Below, piece after piece: positions 1 through 9,078 of a DNA stretch of 64,000 nucleotides (position 1 is its first letter; the number at the start of each line of letters is the position of its first letter). Origin of the DNA: Actinomycetes bacterium (GTDB lineage Bacteria; Actinomycetota; Acidimicrobiia; Acidimicrobiales; RAAP-2); contig JAJYWG010000089.1 of the NCBI GenBank assembly GCA_021791615.1, positions 8,279 through 72,278 on the forward strand, read 5' to 3'. Under the pieces are notes generated by a model. The model saw only the letters and a list, made by a program, of their open reading frames with translations. It ran no database searches and was not told where the DNA came from. Both the position numbers and the translations under genes were made by a program.

Positions 1-56
1 AGATCGGACACCGGGTACAGCACGGTCTTGATCCCTTCGGTAGGCGATCCGGTCAT
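1..56 (-). CDS. VOC (glyoxalase-like) family protein, N-terminal fragment cut by window edge
   Basis: Only the first 18 codons lie in the window. They read MTGSPTEGIKTVLYPVSD, which resembles the opening beta strand of VOC-fold proteins (typically IKTVLYPVSDLxxAKxLY). The ATG at position 56 has a purine-rich ribosome site (GGAAGGGGAAG) 5 to 6 bases upstream, which supports this start. The rest of the gene is outside the window, so substrate and function cannot be judged. Confidence 0.55.
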   Translation of the reverse strand, partial: MTGSPTEGIKTVLYPVSD

Positions 57-299
57 CGCGTCTTCCCCTTCCTTCTCCGCTCGCGTCGAGGTGACCATCG
101 CATATCGCATGATGACGCGTCCAACGCCCCAACTGCGATCGCACACACTCGCCGGCGCGAGGACGACGGAGAGCTGCCCCCTGCACGGCAGCCTCGAGCC
201 GCCGGCTGTCGCGCTGTGGTGCAGCGATCCACGCCGGGTCCATGGTCTCGGTCAACCGTTCGCGTAGGCCCCAGGACCCACAGAGGTGCGGACGTGGTT

Positions 300-1226
300 C
301 TAGTGAACCGGCGGGGGGCGACCTGCCAGGCTGGCAGGCAGAGCAGGATCCCACCCGCATGACATGCAGGAGTACTTCGCGGCCGACCGCGCGAACGACA
401 GCGCGGTTCGCACCGGGTCATCGGAGGCGACCACGTCGTCCCAATCGAGGATGAACTCGCGTAGGCTCGGCTCCCACCTGGCGGCTGGCGGTTCGAGCGT
501 CCCTTGCGCGTAGTCCGGGGGGGCCGGGTGGGCATAGGCGTAGAAGGCGGCCCGCGGGTACCGGGCGTCGCCTGGCCACCATCCGATGGCAATCTCTTCG
601 GCGTCCATCGCGTTGCGCATGATGTACTCCGACGTTCCCGGATCGGCTGGCTCGCCCGAGAAGAAGCTGACGGCGAGGTCGAACGACCCCCACCACGCAT
701 TGACCGGAGTGCAGCGGCCGCGAAACGGGGCCCGCACTTCGCTGAAGACGATTGCCGCGCAGGTCGCAGCGCTCAGGTAGGCCGCCACCTGATCGGGAAC
801 GTACGTCGCGTGCTGATCGTCCTGGTCGAGGGGAACCGTCCATGCGACCTCCTGCGGACGGGGGTCGAAGGCGACCGGTCCCACCATGGCCGTGACGGCT
901 CCGAGGACCTCTCGGGTCACCTCCCCGACCGCACGGTCAGGAGTGAGGGCGACTCCGCGGCGCCGGCCGTCGCTGTGCTCGATCAAGGTCTGGTGAGCAT
1001 GCAGATCGAGTGCCAACACGATCGTCCCCGAGCCGTCCGGCGCCGGAAGCGGGAGGGTCTCCCATCCTCTTGCCGTGAGGCGCAGTGCTGCGTGCTGCAG
1101 TTGCGGCTCGGGGAACGCGAGCCGCGCAGCCAGCTTGCCGAGGACCTGGGCGTGCGCGTGCAGCGTGTCGCAGGTGGCTCTCCATTGCTCGAAGGGAAGG
1201 GGGGCCCAGCCGCGGGTCACCGCCAT
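300..1226 (-). CDS. DUF5996 family protein
   Basis: The 308-residue protein matches the DUF5996 family in its N-terminal WxPLPFEQWRATCDTLHAHAQ-type opening, a central NAWWGSFDLAVSFFSG segment and a YIMRNAMDAEEIAIGWWPGD segment. Family members have no established biochemical role. Charged residues are spread throughout, with no signal peptide or membrane segment, so it is probably cytosolic. The ATG at 1226 is the first start after the upstream stop and has only a weak ribosome site. It lies downstream of a decayed UBP zinc-finger gene on the same strand. The last residues (a CMSC pair followed by a proline-rich tail) could bind metal, but that is a guess. Confidence 0.75.
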   Translation of the reverse strand: MAVTRGWAPLPFEQWRATCDTLHAHAQVLGKLAARLAFPEPQLQHAALRLTARGWETLPLPAPDGSGTIVLALDLHAHQTLIEHSDGRRRGVALTPDRAVGEVTREVLGAVTAMVGPVAFDPRPQEVAWTVPLDQDDQHATYVPDQVAAYLSAATCAAIVFSEVRAPFRGRCTPVNAWWGSFDLAVSFFSGEPADPGTSEYIMRNAMDAEEIAIGWWPGDARYPRAAFYAYAHPAPPDYAQGTLEPPAARWEPSLREFILDWDDVVASDDPVRTALSFARSAAKYSCMSCGWDPALPASLAGRPPPVH

Positions 1227-1235
1227 AGCGGGGAC

Positions 1236-1410
1236 CTAAGCGTGCGACGGAGAAGGAGGTGCACCCTCCACCTCGAAGAGAAGCTGGTGGGGGTAGCACC
1301 ACCACCAATCCTCACCCGGCTCGAACGAACGGGCGAGCGGATGGTCGGGACGCGCTCGCCGGTGGGCGGACGCATGACGGTTGAGCAAACTGTCACAGCA
1401 AGCAGCTATC
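1236..1410 (-). pseudogene. Remnant of a UBP-type zinc-finger protein (C-terminal part)
   Basis: A minus-strand frame ending at 1236 carries the hallmark C-terminus of small bacterial UBP-type zinc-finger proteins: a CCDS pair, an NRHASAH segment, then HPLARSFEPGEDWWWCY and a final FEVEGAPPSPSH. The N-terminal half of the family, with the other zinc-binding Cys and His residues (C-x2-C and WVHLRxCLxCG), is missing. No ATG, GTG or TTG start is present in frame near the homologous part. The reading frame runs without a stop into antisense of the neighbouring peptidase gene, which is why it looks open. I read this as a 5-prime-deleted gene remnant, not a functional gene. Confidence 0.6.
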
Positions 1411-1519
1411 GGCCACTTGGGGCTCCTTGGTTGCCGACTGGGCAGCCAAGCTACTCCCAGCCGGTCGCCGGGCGCGCCGGGCCACCACCGGCGGGCCCAA
1501 GGGGGCACGCGGCGTGGGC

Positions 1520-3565
1520 TCAGCCCGAGCCGAGATGCTCCCGGAACCAGTCGAGGATGAGCTCTGCCCGCTCGACGCGGTGGCGTGGCGCGCCCGACCG
1601 GGAGAGCTCGTGGCTCTCGGCAGGGAAGCGCACGAGCACCGGCTCGCGCCCGAGCAGGCGCAACGCGACGAAGAGCTCCTCCGCCTGGCTGATGGGACAG
1701 CGGAGGTCCTGCTCGGAGTGGACGATGAGCACCGGCGTCCTCATCTCGTGCACGTAGCGGACCGGCGAGTGCCGGAGGTACGCGTCGGGATCCTCGAGGT
1801 GCGTCCTGCCGACGTACCCCCGGAACGCCGTGGCGATGTCCGACGACGCCTCGAGCGTGAGCAGGTTGTTGGCCGCGCGCTCGGAGCACGCCGCCCGGAA
1901 CGTGTCGGTGTGCCCGATGATCCACGACGTCATGAAGCCGCCGTAGGACCCGCCGAGCACGCCGAGGCGCCCGGGGTCGACCCAGTCGAAGCGCTCGGCG
2001 GCGGCTTCGGCGCACGCCATGACGTCCTCGTAGTCGACGCCCCCCCACCCCGAGCCGGGGTCGTGGTCCCAGTCGGGCCACCGCACGGCGCGCCCCCAGG
2101 CTTCCGAGTAACCCGAGCTCCCTCGAGGGTTGCAGTAGAGGACGCCGAAGCCCGCACCCGATTGCAGCTGGAATTCGTCGAGGAACCGGTTGCCATAGGA
2201 GGTGAACGGCCCGCCGTGGACGTTGAGGAGCGTCGGGTACCGGCGTCCGGGCTCCGCGCCGACCGGTGGCATCCCCCAGCACGGCACCTCCGTGCCGTCC
2301 GCGGAACGTGCAGCGTAGGCCTCCGGCTCGACGAGGCGTGCCTTCGCGCGCAGCGGCACCGACATGTCGGTCACCCGCCGCTCGTCCGCCGCCAAGGGTC
2401 CCGCCGGCGTCGCGAGCGGCCGCACATGCAGCTCGGGCAACGTCGTGGGAGTGCCGACGCTCAGCGCGAGCACTCCCGCTGCGGCGTCGAAGCCGCTCAC
2501 CCAGCGGTCGCCGCCGCAGACGAGCACCCGCGCCGGCGTGCCGGTCGCGGCGAAGGCGTACAGATGGACGTTGCCGCTGTCCTCGACGAGGCACAGCAGC
2601 TGGTCCCCCCACCACAGCGGTGCCCGGGAACCGCCGAACGGCGAGCAGTTCCGGTCGAGGTCGCCGGTGAGGTCGCGCAGGGCTCCGTCGGCGAGGGTGA
2701 GGAGCCCGAGGCGAACGTTGCGCGGCGCGTCCATCGGGGACGGGTCGACGAAGTAGGCGAGCCGCGTCCCGTCGGGGGACCACGAGGGGGACGAAAAGGC
2801 CGCGGCCGTGGGCGTCAGGCGGACCGGCGCGCCGGAGCCGTCCGCGGCAACCCGGTAGAGGTCGACGGCGCCGTCGAGATCCCACTGCTCGTGGCGACCC
2901 GACGCGAACGCGATCGACGTCCCGTCAGGAGACCAGGCGAGCCCATGCGCCTGGAATGTTCCCTCGGTCAGTCGCAGCGGCGGCACCGACCCGTCCGCAG
3001 GGACCGTCATGACGCGGCTCGGACGGTCTGCGACGAAGTCCTCCCCGTTCAGCCGGGAGAAGAACCTGGTCACCCTGCGCGCCGGCATGTCTCTCGGTTT
3101 GCGCGCTTTTCCGACCTCGCCGTAGCGGTCGGGGTCCGGGTCCCGGGCCACGAACCCGAGTCGCGTGCCCTCGGGCGACCACTCGAGCTCGGAGGGGGCA
3201 TCTGCGAGCCTCGCAACCACGACCCGTTCGCCGCCGCGCACGACGGGCAGCACGCAGATCTCGGCCGGACCCTCCTCGTCCTTCGACACGAACGCGAGGT
3301 ACTCGCCGTCCGGCGACCAGCGCGCGAGCGCGTCCCCCGGCCCCGAGGTGAAGCGCCGTGCGGGCTCTTCGCTCCGGGTGGACGCGAGGTGGACGCTGCT
3401 TTCGTACCGGTTCTCTGCGAGATCGACGCTCGTCGTCACGTACGCGACCTTCGAGCCGTCCGGCGACAGCCTCGGGTCGCCCACCTGGCGCAACGCGCCG
3501 ATGTCCTCGGGCTGCATGCCCCGTTCGAGTCCGCCCACCGCTTCCTCCTCACTGACGTCGGCCAC
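1520..3565 (-). CDS. S9 family peptidase (prolyl oligopeptidase / acylaminoacyl-peptidase type)
   Basis: The 681-residue protein has an N-terminal beta-propeller with repeated LSPDG, WSPDG and WSPEG blades (about residues 20-400) and a C-terminal alpha/beta-hydrolase domain. The catalytic triad is visible: Ser540 in GGSYGGF, Asp620 in HSEQD and His652 in ESHEL. Family members cleave oligopeptides or acyl-amino acids in the cytosol; the substrate here is unknown. No signal peptide is seen. The start used is a GTG at 3565. Because the family usually opens as MxPEDLxALRxxxDPRLSPDG, the internal ATG at 3517 (residue 17) is a credible alternative. The gene is monocistronic, with a decayed hydrolase fragment upstream. 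Confidence 0.9.
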   Translation of the reverse strand: MADVSEEEAVGGLERGMQPEDIGALRQVGDPRLSPDGSKVAYVTTSVDLAENRYESSVHLASTRSEEPARRFTSGPGDALARWSPDGEYLAFVSKDEEGPAEICVLPVVRGGERVVVARLADAPSELEWSPEGTRLGFVARDPDPDRYGEVGKARKPRDMPARRVTRFFSRLNGEDFVADRPSRVMTVPADGSVPPLRLTEGTFQAHGLAWSPDGTSIAFASGRHEQWDLDGAVDLYRVAADGSGAPVRLTPTAAAFSSPSWSPDGTRLAYFVDPSPMDAPRNVRLGLLTLADGALRDLTGDLDRNCSPFGGSRAPLWWGDQLLCLVEDSGNVHLYAFAATGTPARVLVCGGDRWVSGFDAAAGVLALSVGTPTTLPELHVRPLATPAGPLAADERRVTDMSVPLRAKARLVEPEAYAARSADGTEVPCWGMPPVGAEPGRRYPTLLNVHGGPFTSYGNRFLDEFQLQSGAGFGVLYCNPRGSSGYSEAWGRAVRWPDWDHDPGSGWGGVDYEDVMACAEAAAERFDWVDPGRLGVLGGSYGGFMTSWIIGHTDTFRAACSERAANNLLTLEASSDIATAFRGYVGRTHLEDPDAYLRHSPVRYVHEMRTPVLIVHSEQDLRCPISQAEELFVALRLLGREPVLVRFPAESHELSRSGAPRHRVERAELILDWFREHLGSG

Positions 3566-3641
3566 GATAGGGCAGCGGATCGTCCCGATACTGCTCTAGT
3601 GTCAGGCTCGTCGGGGTGCGCGGGCTCCCCGAGAGGGAGGT

Positions 3642-3797
3642 GCCGCGCTCGCGCTCACCTTGCCGGGCCAGGGCGACGGTGCGCGCGGCGCGACCCTCGA
3701 CGACCAGCTGGGCGCGGTGGTCGCCGCCGTGAACGCCGCGCCCGAGCCGGCGATGGTCGTCGGTCACTCCGCAGCGGTCGGTCGTATCGCCGGTTCC
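3642..3797 (+). pseudogene. Remnant of an alpha/beta-hydrolase gene
   Basis: About 50 codons read as the centre of an alpha/beta hydrolase: an LPGQGDG turn, a TLDDQLGAVVAAVNAAPEP helix, then a VVGHSAAV nucleophile elbow. No oxyanion-hole HG segment lies upstream and no catalytic Asp/His domain follows. The frame loses similarity after position 3797, and coding-like sequence continues in another frame to about 3874. This looks like a frameshifted and truncated gene between the S9 peptidase and the PIN toxin. Nothing else convincing fills 3566-3936. Confidence 0.45.
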
Positions 3798-3936
3798 CCC
3801 CGGGGCCTCCGGTCCCCGCCCGTGCGGCGCTGGTCTTCGACGCCGAAGGTCGTGCGCACAGCTGGGCTTCGTAGCCGGCGAGGGCGTGGCCGGAGAGGGG
3901 AACGGGCCGGAACCTCGGCGCCGAGCTCTGCCGATC

Positions 3937-4377
3937 TCAGCTCCGACCCGCCTGGGCAGTGAGGTCGTCGAGGGACGCAAGCGGCACGAGTCCACTCGCT
4001 TTGGTGATCAGGTCCGGGTCGATGGTGACCAGTGCATCGGCTTGCAAGCTCGTGACGGCGAGGTATTCCGCGGCACGCGTCGAGTCCCATCCCTGCTCGC
4101 TTGCGATCTTCCAGGCCATGCGACGGGACACTCGGTCAGCGAGCAGTCGCATCTTGAGCTCGGTCAGGCGCTCATGGCAGCGGAGCGCCGTCTCCTCGGT
4201 GAGCTCGCCGCGGCGCACGGCCTCGAACAGAAGCGAGAGGGCGTCGGAGCGGATCACGCTCGGAGCCACGATCTGGTGGTCCGGGTGCACCTCGACGTTG
4301 TCGGCGACGACTCGTAGGACGCTGGGCGCGTCGATGGCGTAGCGAGCCGCACTGGGATTGTAGGCGCACGATCGCAC
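3937..4377 (-). CDS. PIN-domain toxin (VapC-like)
   Basis: The 146-residue protein resembles actinobacterial PIN-domain ribonucleases. It has an N-terminal YAIDAPSVLRVV strand with the first Asp, a helix-rich middle (RRGELTEETALRCHERLTELKMRLL) and a C-terminal AEYLAVTSLQADALVTIDP with the last acidic residues. Such toxins cut RNA and are blocked by a cognate antitoxin. No antitoxin gene abuts it. The nearest upstream gene is an RHH antitoxin (stop at 4456), 78 bases away across a small tandem repeat. The listed start is a GTG at 4377 with a poor ribosome site. The family normally begins about ten residues later, so the true N-terminus, or an indel there, is uncertain. Confidence 0.75.
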   Translation of the reverse strand: MRSCAYNPSAARYAIDAPSVLRVVADNVEVHPDHQIVAPSVIRSDALSLLFEAVRRGELTEETALRCHERLTELKMRLLADRVSRRMAWKIASEQGWDSTRAAEYLAVTSLQADALVTIDPDLITKASGLVPLASLDDLTAQAGRS

Positions 4378-4420
4378 GACCCTCGAGTCCCGTTCCCGAT
4401 GAACCGGCTGGTCACGCGTT

Positions 4421-4453
4421 GTGCGCAGGCGGTGCGCAGGCGGTGCGCAGGCG
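4421..4453. repeat. Tandem repeat, 3 x 11 bp
   Basis: Three perfect copies of GTGCGCAGGCG sit between the RHH antitoxin stop codon and the PIN gene. It is one of about ten short tandem repeats in this window. Confidence 0.95.
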
Positions 4454-4455
4454 GT

Positions 4456-4722
4456 CTAACTCGCGAGGTACTGGTCCAGGGCGCGGCGGATGACCTCGCT
4501 GGCGGAGGTGTGCTCTTCGGCGGCCCGGTCATCGAGTGCCCGGCGGACCTCGGGCGGGAGCCGGACGGCAGTCAGCTCGGCCGGCTCGTCGCCGAGGGTG
4601 GGGCGACCGACTCGGCGGTGCAGCCGGGAGGGGTCGAGACCGGCGTGGGCCTTCTCTTCGGCTCGCCGCCAGAAGTCGTCGTCCATCGGCTCGCCGGTCT
4701 TGGCTTTGCGGGGTTCGGTCAT
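4456..4722 (-). CDS. Ribbon-helix-helix antitoxin (CopG-like)
   Basis: The 88-residue protein ends in a typical RHH DNA-binding domain: a TAVRLPPEVRRALDDRA strand-helix followed by TSASEVIRRALDQYL. A flexible charged N-terminus (residues 1-45) contains GRPTLGDEPAE, as in antitoxins paired with small HAMPMR-tailed toxins. Its ATG overlaps the stop of the upstream toxin-like gene by four bases, so the two are translationally coupled with the toxin first, an order also known from brnTA-type modules. It would bind its own promoter and neutralise the toxin. The downstream PIN gene is a second possible partner. Confidence 0.8.
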   Translation of the reverse strand: MTEPRKAKTGEPMDDDFWRRAEEKAHAGLDPSRLHRRVGRPTLGDEPAELTAVRLPPEVRRALDDRAAEEHTSASEVIRRALDQYLAS

Positions 4723-4952
4723 GGGATCAGCCTCCTGTACTTGCGGCGCATCGGCATGGCGTGGAAGGCGATCTCCGCGCCCTGTTCGTCGACGGCGGTC
4801 AACACCTCGAGCAGCGTGCCGGCGATGTCGGGGCCGAGGTAGAGCACGTAGGGATCGTCAAGGTCGTCGTAGGCAGCGAGCGCGTTGGTGATGGCATGGC
4901 GGATGTCCTCGGTGCTACAGCCGTGCTTGAGCGCGGACTCTCGGACCTCCAC
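4719..4952 (-). CDS. Small toxin-like protein paired with the RHH antitoxin (BrnT-like)
   Basis: Read from GTG 4952 the protein has 77 residues. It opens VEVRESALKHGCSTEDIRHA and ends FHAMPMRRKYRRLIP. This matches a common actinobacterial family annotated as a toxin next to an RHH protein, with a LYLGPDxAGxLLE core like BrnT ribonucleases. The start is chosen because a TACGAT -10 element ends six bases upstream of the GTG, the same leaderless arrangement seen at other genes here, and because homologues begin at VEVRESA. A longer frame to 5018 exists but its first 22 residues are not family-like. Toxicity is inferred from the family only. Confidence 0.65.
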   Translation of the reverse strand: MEVRESALKHGCSTEDIRHAITNALAAYDDLDDPYVLYLGPDIAGTLLEVLTAVDEQGAEIAFHAMPMRRKYRRLIP

Positions 4953-4958
4953 CAGATT

Positions 4959-4964
4959 ATCGTA
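4959..4964 (-). promoter_or_regulatory. -10 element TACGAT, leaderless promoter of the toxin-antitoxin pair
   Basis: TACGAT on the minus strand lies six bases before the GTG start at 4952, so transcription would begin at or next to the start codon. AT-rich sequence surrounds it in otherwise GC-rich DNA. A CTAGTTGTG sequence just upstream recurs near position 57730. Confidence 0.45.
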
Positions 4965-5360
4965 TAACACAACTAGCGGGCTGCAGAGGACCGCCGCCGA
5001 GAAAGTGCCGATCCGCACACGTCAGGGGAAGCCCGTGAAGCTGCTTGGTCTGACTGGTCGCCGTGAACGGGCGAGCGACTCGGCCGACAGGGACAAGTAC
5101 ACGATCGCGACGATGAGGCGAACTGACGACGAAGGACTTGCACGAGAGGCGACGAACGACAGCTGGAGCCGCGGGACAACGCCGGCGAACGTTCAGCGGA
5201 CCCGCTCCAGTCCGGACGCGGTGGGCAGATCTTGCATATCTCGGGCGCCACGAGGCCCCATGGAGGTGCCATAGAGGCGTCATAGAGGAGAGGCGCCATA
5301 GAGGCGCTGCTCAATCTCGGAGTCGAAGAGGTCCCTCTACCCACATTCGTGAGACGAGCT
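4965..5360. other. Intergenic region between two toxin-antitoxin modules
   Basis: No reading frame here has family-like content or a good ribosome site. The only structure seen is a set of CATAGAGG-type short repeats at about 5270-5306. It may hold debris of earlier mobile or toxin-antitoxin genes, but no remnant is recognisable. Confidence 0.5.
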
Positions 5361-5780
5361 TCAGTCGGCCGGAAGGAGCTCCAGCGCGTCCACGTGTCGG
5401 GGCCTGAGCAACCCGAAGTGCCGGTGATCGAGCGTTGCGACCTTGCGCTCTTCGAGTCGTTCGACCACGGCGAGGACACTCGCGTCGACGAAGCCGATGT
5501 CCGAATCGGCGTAACGGTCCACGAGCTCCCTCACACGGGACACGTCGTCGTGACCGAGGTGCTCCAGCCGGTAGGCGCCCGCCTCGATGTCGCGCAGCAG
5601 CGCCACCATGGGTCCGGGTCCCAGACGAGTGGCGCACAAGTAGTCCACCTCAGGCAGCACGGGCTCCGGAACGACAAGCGGTTCGCAAGCATCTTCAATC
5701 ATGCGGCGACATCTCAGATGGTCTCTATCGTCCCGATCGAGCGACGCGTAGAGCGGGCCCGTGTCGAGGATCAGCGCCAC
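5361..5780 (-). CDS. VapC family PIN-domain ribonuclease toxin
   Basis: The 139-residue protein starts MALILDTGPLYASLD, a classic PIN opening with the first catalytic Asp at residue 6. It continues with a conserved Glu in the VLPEVDYL helix and GFVDASVLAVVE and ATLDHRHF near the C-terminus, giving the acidic tetrad. VapC toxins cleave RNA, often tRNA or rRNA, when unopposed. Its start overlaps the end of the upstream RHH antitoxin by ten bases, the standard vapBC order, so the pair forms one transcript. Confidence 0.85.
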   Translation of the reverse strand: MALILDTGPLYASLDRDDRDHLRCRRMIEDACEPLVVPEPVLPEVDYLCATRLGPGPMVALLRDIEAGAYRLEHLGHDDVSRVRELVDRYADSDIGFVDASVLAVVERLEERKVATLDHRHFGLLRPRHVDALELLPAD

Positions 5781-6001
5781 GTGCGCGGCGGCTGCCGGTC
5801 AGAGGCCTCGGTCCTCGCGGCGTCTCTAGGCCCATGCGACGACGCCCCAGCCCCGAGACTCGTCGGTGCGGGCGCGAACGTCTCCGCCTTGTCCTCGAGC
5901 GCCTCCCTCACGACCTGGGCGAACGAGACGCCACGCTGACCAGCGAGGCGGCGCAGGCGGTCGACCGTCACTTCGTCCGCCATAATGGTGGTGCGTTTCA
6001 T
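5771..6001 (-). CDS. VapB-type ribbon-helix-helix antitoxin
   Basis: The 76-residue protein starts MKRTTIMADEVTVDRLRRLA, an RHH DNA-binding domain, and continues with VSFAQVVREALEDKAE. Its C-terminal tail is disordered and would contact the toxin. The ATG at 6001 is chosen because a perfect TATAAT lies six bases upstream, implying a leaderless message, and because homologues start MKRTTI. It overlaps the following vapC by ten bases. Confidence 0.8.
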   Translation of the reverse strand: MKRTTIMADEVTVDRLRRLAGQRGVSFAQVVREALEDKAETFAPAPTSLGAGASSHGPRDAARTEASDRQPPRTWR

Positions 6002-6007
6002 AGCAGA

Positions 6008-6013
6008 ATTATA
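6008..6013 (-). promoter_or_regulatory. -10 element TATAAT, leaderless vapBC promoter
   Basis: A consensus TATAAT on the minus strand is separated by six bases from the ATG of the antitoxin at 6001. No convincing -35 hexamer is seen at the expected distance. RHH antitoxins commonly bind such sites to autoregulate. Confidence 0.6.
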
Positions 6014-6267
6014 CATCAAGTGATGCACGCTGATCGACGCAGCCGACCGGCGACCACCGCGCCGGCTGCGATCGCGCACGTGACGAGCACCCGCACGAGC
6101 GTGAGCGGCCGGCACGGGCTCGCGAGATCACGGGTCGGCGGATGACATTCCCGGCACCCGCATGGTCGTGGCGCTGCCCCAAGCCGCGTCCGAGGTCGCT
6201 CTCCAGCCGACCCCTCATCCGCAGTGCATCGAGTACGTGCACCCTTCAACATGAAAGACGTCAGCGC

Positions 6268-9078
6268 TCATTGAGGGACGGGCCGGCTGTCGTCGAGTAG
6301 CTGGCGCAGCACGTAGGGCATGATCCCGCCGTGACGGTAGTACGCAGCTTCGGCGGGCGTGTCGATGCGCACCACGGCGTCGAAGGCGATCGGGCCGGCC
6401 TCGACGTGCACCGTGGAGGGAATGGGACCCTCGTTGAAGCCGTCGATGCCGGTGATCTCGAAGGGTTCCTCGCCGGTGAGCCCGAGCGAGTCGGCGCTGT
6501 CGCCTTGGGAGAACTGCAAGGGCAGCACCCCCATGCCGATGAGGTTCGAGCGGTGGATCCGCTCGTAGGACTCGGCGATCACGGCACGCACGCCGAGCAG
6601 CGCCGTGCCCTTGGCTGCCCAGTCCCGCGACGAGCCCGAGCCGTACTCCCTGCCGGCCAGGACGACGAGCGGGATGCCGGCGGCGGCATAGTGCACCGAT
6701 GCGTCGTAGATCGTGGTGACCGGGGCGTCGGGCTGGGAGAAGTCCCGGGTGTAGCCGCCTTCCGTGCCGGGGGCGAGTTGGTTGCGCAGCCGGATGTTGG
6801 CGAAGGTGCCGCGGATCATGACCTCGTGGTTGCCGCGCCTCGAGCCGTACGAGTTGAAGTCGCGCCGGTCGACGCCGTGCTCGCTGAGATACCGGCCTGC
6901 AGGCGAGTCAGCCTTGATGGCACCTGCAGGCGAGATGTGGTCGGTGGTGACCGAGTCGCCCAGCTTGGCCAGGACCCGGGCTCCCGAGATGTCGCGAACC
7001 GGGTCGGGTTCGACGCCGATGGCGTCGAAGTAGGGAGGTTTGCGGACGTAGGTCGACGTGGGAGCCCACGCGAACGTGGTCCCCGCCGGCACCGCCATGG
7101 CTTGCCAACGCTCGTCGCCTGAGAACACGTCGGCGTAGTCCTTGGCGAACATGTCCGCCCGCAGATAACGGTGCACCACCTCGTCGATCTCTCGTTCCTT
7201 CGGCCAGATGTCCCGCAGGTACACGGGCTGGCCGTCGGAGCCCGTCCCCAACGGATCGTGCACGAGGTCGGCGTGCAAAGTCCCGGCGAGGGCGTAGGCC
7301 ACCACGAGCGGCGGAGAGGCGAGGAAGTTCATCTTGCATTCGGGGTGGATGCGCCCCTCGAAGTTCCGGTTGCCCGAGAGCACCGAGCACACGGTCAGGT
7401 CGTGTCGTGCCACCGCTGCGCTCACCTCGGGGATGAGGGGGCCCGAGTTGCCGATGCACGTGGTGCACCCGTAGCCGACGAGGTTGAACCCGAGCCGGTC
7501 CAGGTAGGGCGTGAGGCCGGCGCGGTCGAGGTAGTCGGAGACGACCCGTGACCCGGGCGCGAGCGACGTCTTCACCCATGGTTTGCTGGACAGCCCCAGC
7601 TCGACGGCCTTCTTCGCAAGGAGCCCGGCAGCGACCATGACCGACGGGTTGGACGTGTTGGTGCAGGACGTGATGGCGGCGATGACGACGTGGCCGTTGT
7701 CCACCTCGGTGCTCGTGCCGTCATCCAGGGAGATCACGACCCGGCGGTGCGGCCAGTCGTGGTCACCGTCGCAGCTGCACACGTCGCTCGGCACGTCGTG
7801 GGGGGAGTCGTGATCAATCGCCAGCGGATCGCTGGCCGGGAACGACTCGGCGGAAGCTTCGTCCAGGCCGGCCCGAACGACCTCCGGTCTGGTCTGGCCG
7901 GCCAACAGAGCAGCGACCGCGTGGGGGGCCGTGCGCAACGGGATCCGGTCGTGCGGCCGCTTGGGCCCGGCGACCGACGGCTCGACGCTCGACAGGTCCA
8001 GCTCGACGATCCGTGAGTACGACGGTTCGTGCTCGGCGTCATGCCAGAGGCCCTGCGTCTTGGCGTACGCCTCGACCAAGCGCACCTGGTGCGGAGAACG
8101 CCCCGTCAGACGCAGATAGTCGAGCGTCACGCCGTCGATCGGGAAGATGGCGCACGTCGAACCGTACTCGGGGCTCATGTTGCCGATCGTGGCCCGGTTG
8201 GCCAGCGGCACGTTCGCCACGCCAGGCCCGAAGAAGTCCACGAACTTGCCGACCACCCCGGTCCGGCGCAGCAGCTCGGCGATCGTGAGGACGAGGTCGG
8301 TCGCGGTGGTGCCGGCCGGGAGCTCGCCGCTCAACTTGATGCCCAGCACCTCGGGGATCAGCATGCTCATCGGCTGGCCGAGCATCGCCGCCTCGGCCTC
8401 GATCCCTCCCACTCCCCACCCGAGCACGCCGAGCCCGTTCACCATGGGCGTGTGCGAGTCGGTGCCGACCAGGGTGTCCGGGTACGCCAACGGGCCGTCC
8501 GGGGCTTCTCGGGTGAACACGACCCGCGACAGGTACTCCAGGTTCACCTGGTGGCAGATGCCCGTGTCGGGAGGCACGACGCTGAAGCCATCGAACGCGC
8601 CCTGGGCCCACCGAAGCAGCTGGTAGCGCTCCTGGTTGCGCTCGAACTCCAAGCGGGCGTTGATCCCGAACGCCTCGGCGCGGCCGAACGCGTCCGCGAT
8701 CACCGAGTGGTCGATGACCAGCTCGGTCGGGATCAGTGGGTTGACCCGTGCCGGCGCTCCCCCAAGTGCCCCGATCGCGTCTCGCATCGCGACCAGGTCC
8801 ACCACGCAGGGGACCCCCGTGAAGTCCTGCATCAGCACCCGAGCAGGGGTGAACGCCACCTCGCCGGTCGGAGCCGCGTCGGCCCGCCAGGCGCTGAGGG
8901 CCTCGATCTGTGTCGTGGTCACCAGCCGACCGTCCTCGTTGCGGAGCAGGTTCTCGAGCAGCACCTTGAGGCTGTACGGGAACTGTTCAACGCCCTCGAC
9001 GCGCTCCAGCCGCTCGATCCGGTACGCGACGTCGTCGACCGTGATCTCGTCCCGGGTGCCGAAGCTGTTCGTGCTCAT
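6268..9078 (-). CDS. acnA: Aconitate hydratase (AcnA type)
   Basis: The 936-residue enzyme isomerises citrate to isocitrate in the TCA cycle. The [4Fe-4S] ligands are visible in [15 protein letters not shown] and in the pair [12 protein letters not shown]. The swivel domain follows with [19 protein letters not shown] and [16 protein letters not shown]. The length matches AcnA/IRP-type aconitases (about 890-940) rather than AcnB. The ATG at 9078 is preceded by GGAGAGGAG; a TTG six codons earlier is less likely. An unusual acidic insertion around [20 protein letters not shown] carries extra cysteines between domains, a feature seen in other actinobacterial aconitases. It stands alone. Confidence 0.95.
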   Translation of the reverse strand: MSTNSFGTRDEITVDDVAYRIERLERVEGVEQFPYSLKVLLENLLRNEDGRLVTTTQIEALSAWRADAAPTGEVAFTPARVLMQDFTGVPCVVDLVAMRDAIGALGGAPARVNPLIPTELVIDHSVIADAFGRAEAFGINARLEFERNQERYQLLRWAQGAFDGFSVVPPDTGICHQVNLEYLSRVVFTREAPDGPLAYPDTLVGTDSHTPMVNGLGVLGWGVGGIEAEAAMLGQPMSMLIPEVLGIKLSGELPAGTTATDLVLTIAELLRRTGVVGKFVDFFGPGVANVPLANRATIGNMSPEYGSTCAIFPIDGVTLDYLRLTGRSPHQVRLVEAYAKTQGLWHDAEHEPSYSRIVELDLSSVEPSVAGPKRPHDRIPLRTAPHAVAALLAGQTRPEVVRAGLDEASAESFPASDPLAIDHDSPHDVPSDVCSCDGDHDWPHRRVVISLDDGTSTEVDNGHVVIAAITSCTNTSNPSVMVAAGLLAKKAVELGLSSKPWVKTSLAPGSRVVSDYLDRAGLTPYLDRLGFNLVGYGCTTCIGNSGPLIPEVSAAVARHDLTVCSVLSGNRNFEGRIHPECKMNFLASPPLVVAYALAGTLHADLVHDPLGTGSDGQPVYLRDIWPKEREIDEVVHRYLRADMFAKDYADVFSGDERWQAMAVPAGTTFAWAPTSTYVRKPPYFDAIGVEPDPVRDISGARVLAKLGDSVTTDHISPAGAIKADSPAGRYLSEHGVDRRDFNSYGSRRGNHEVMIRGTFANIRLRNQLAPGTEGGYTRDFSQPDAPVTTIYDASVHYAAAGIPLVVLAGREYGSGSSRDWAAKGTALLGVRAVIAESYERIHRSNLIGMGVLPLQFSQGDSADSLGLTGEEPFEITGIDGFNEGPIPSTVHVEAGPIAFDAVVRIDTPAEAAYYRHGGIMPYVLRQLLDDSRPVPQ

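Noticed and set aside
298..304. ACTAGAA (reverse) near the end of the DUF5996 gene as a regulatory site
   Set aside because: It spans the gene stop codon (CAC TAG AAC) and lies about 240 bases from the next start, so chance is likely.
6016..6252. Minus-strand frame ending with a hydrophobic helix (LTLVRVLVTCAIAAGAVVAG)
   Set aside because: The rest of the frame is Arg-rich and lacks a start signal; it overlaps the vapBC promoter. A remnant is possible but not supportable.
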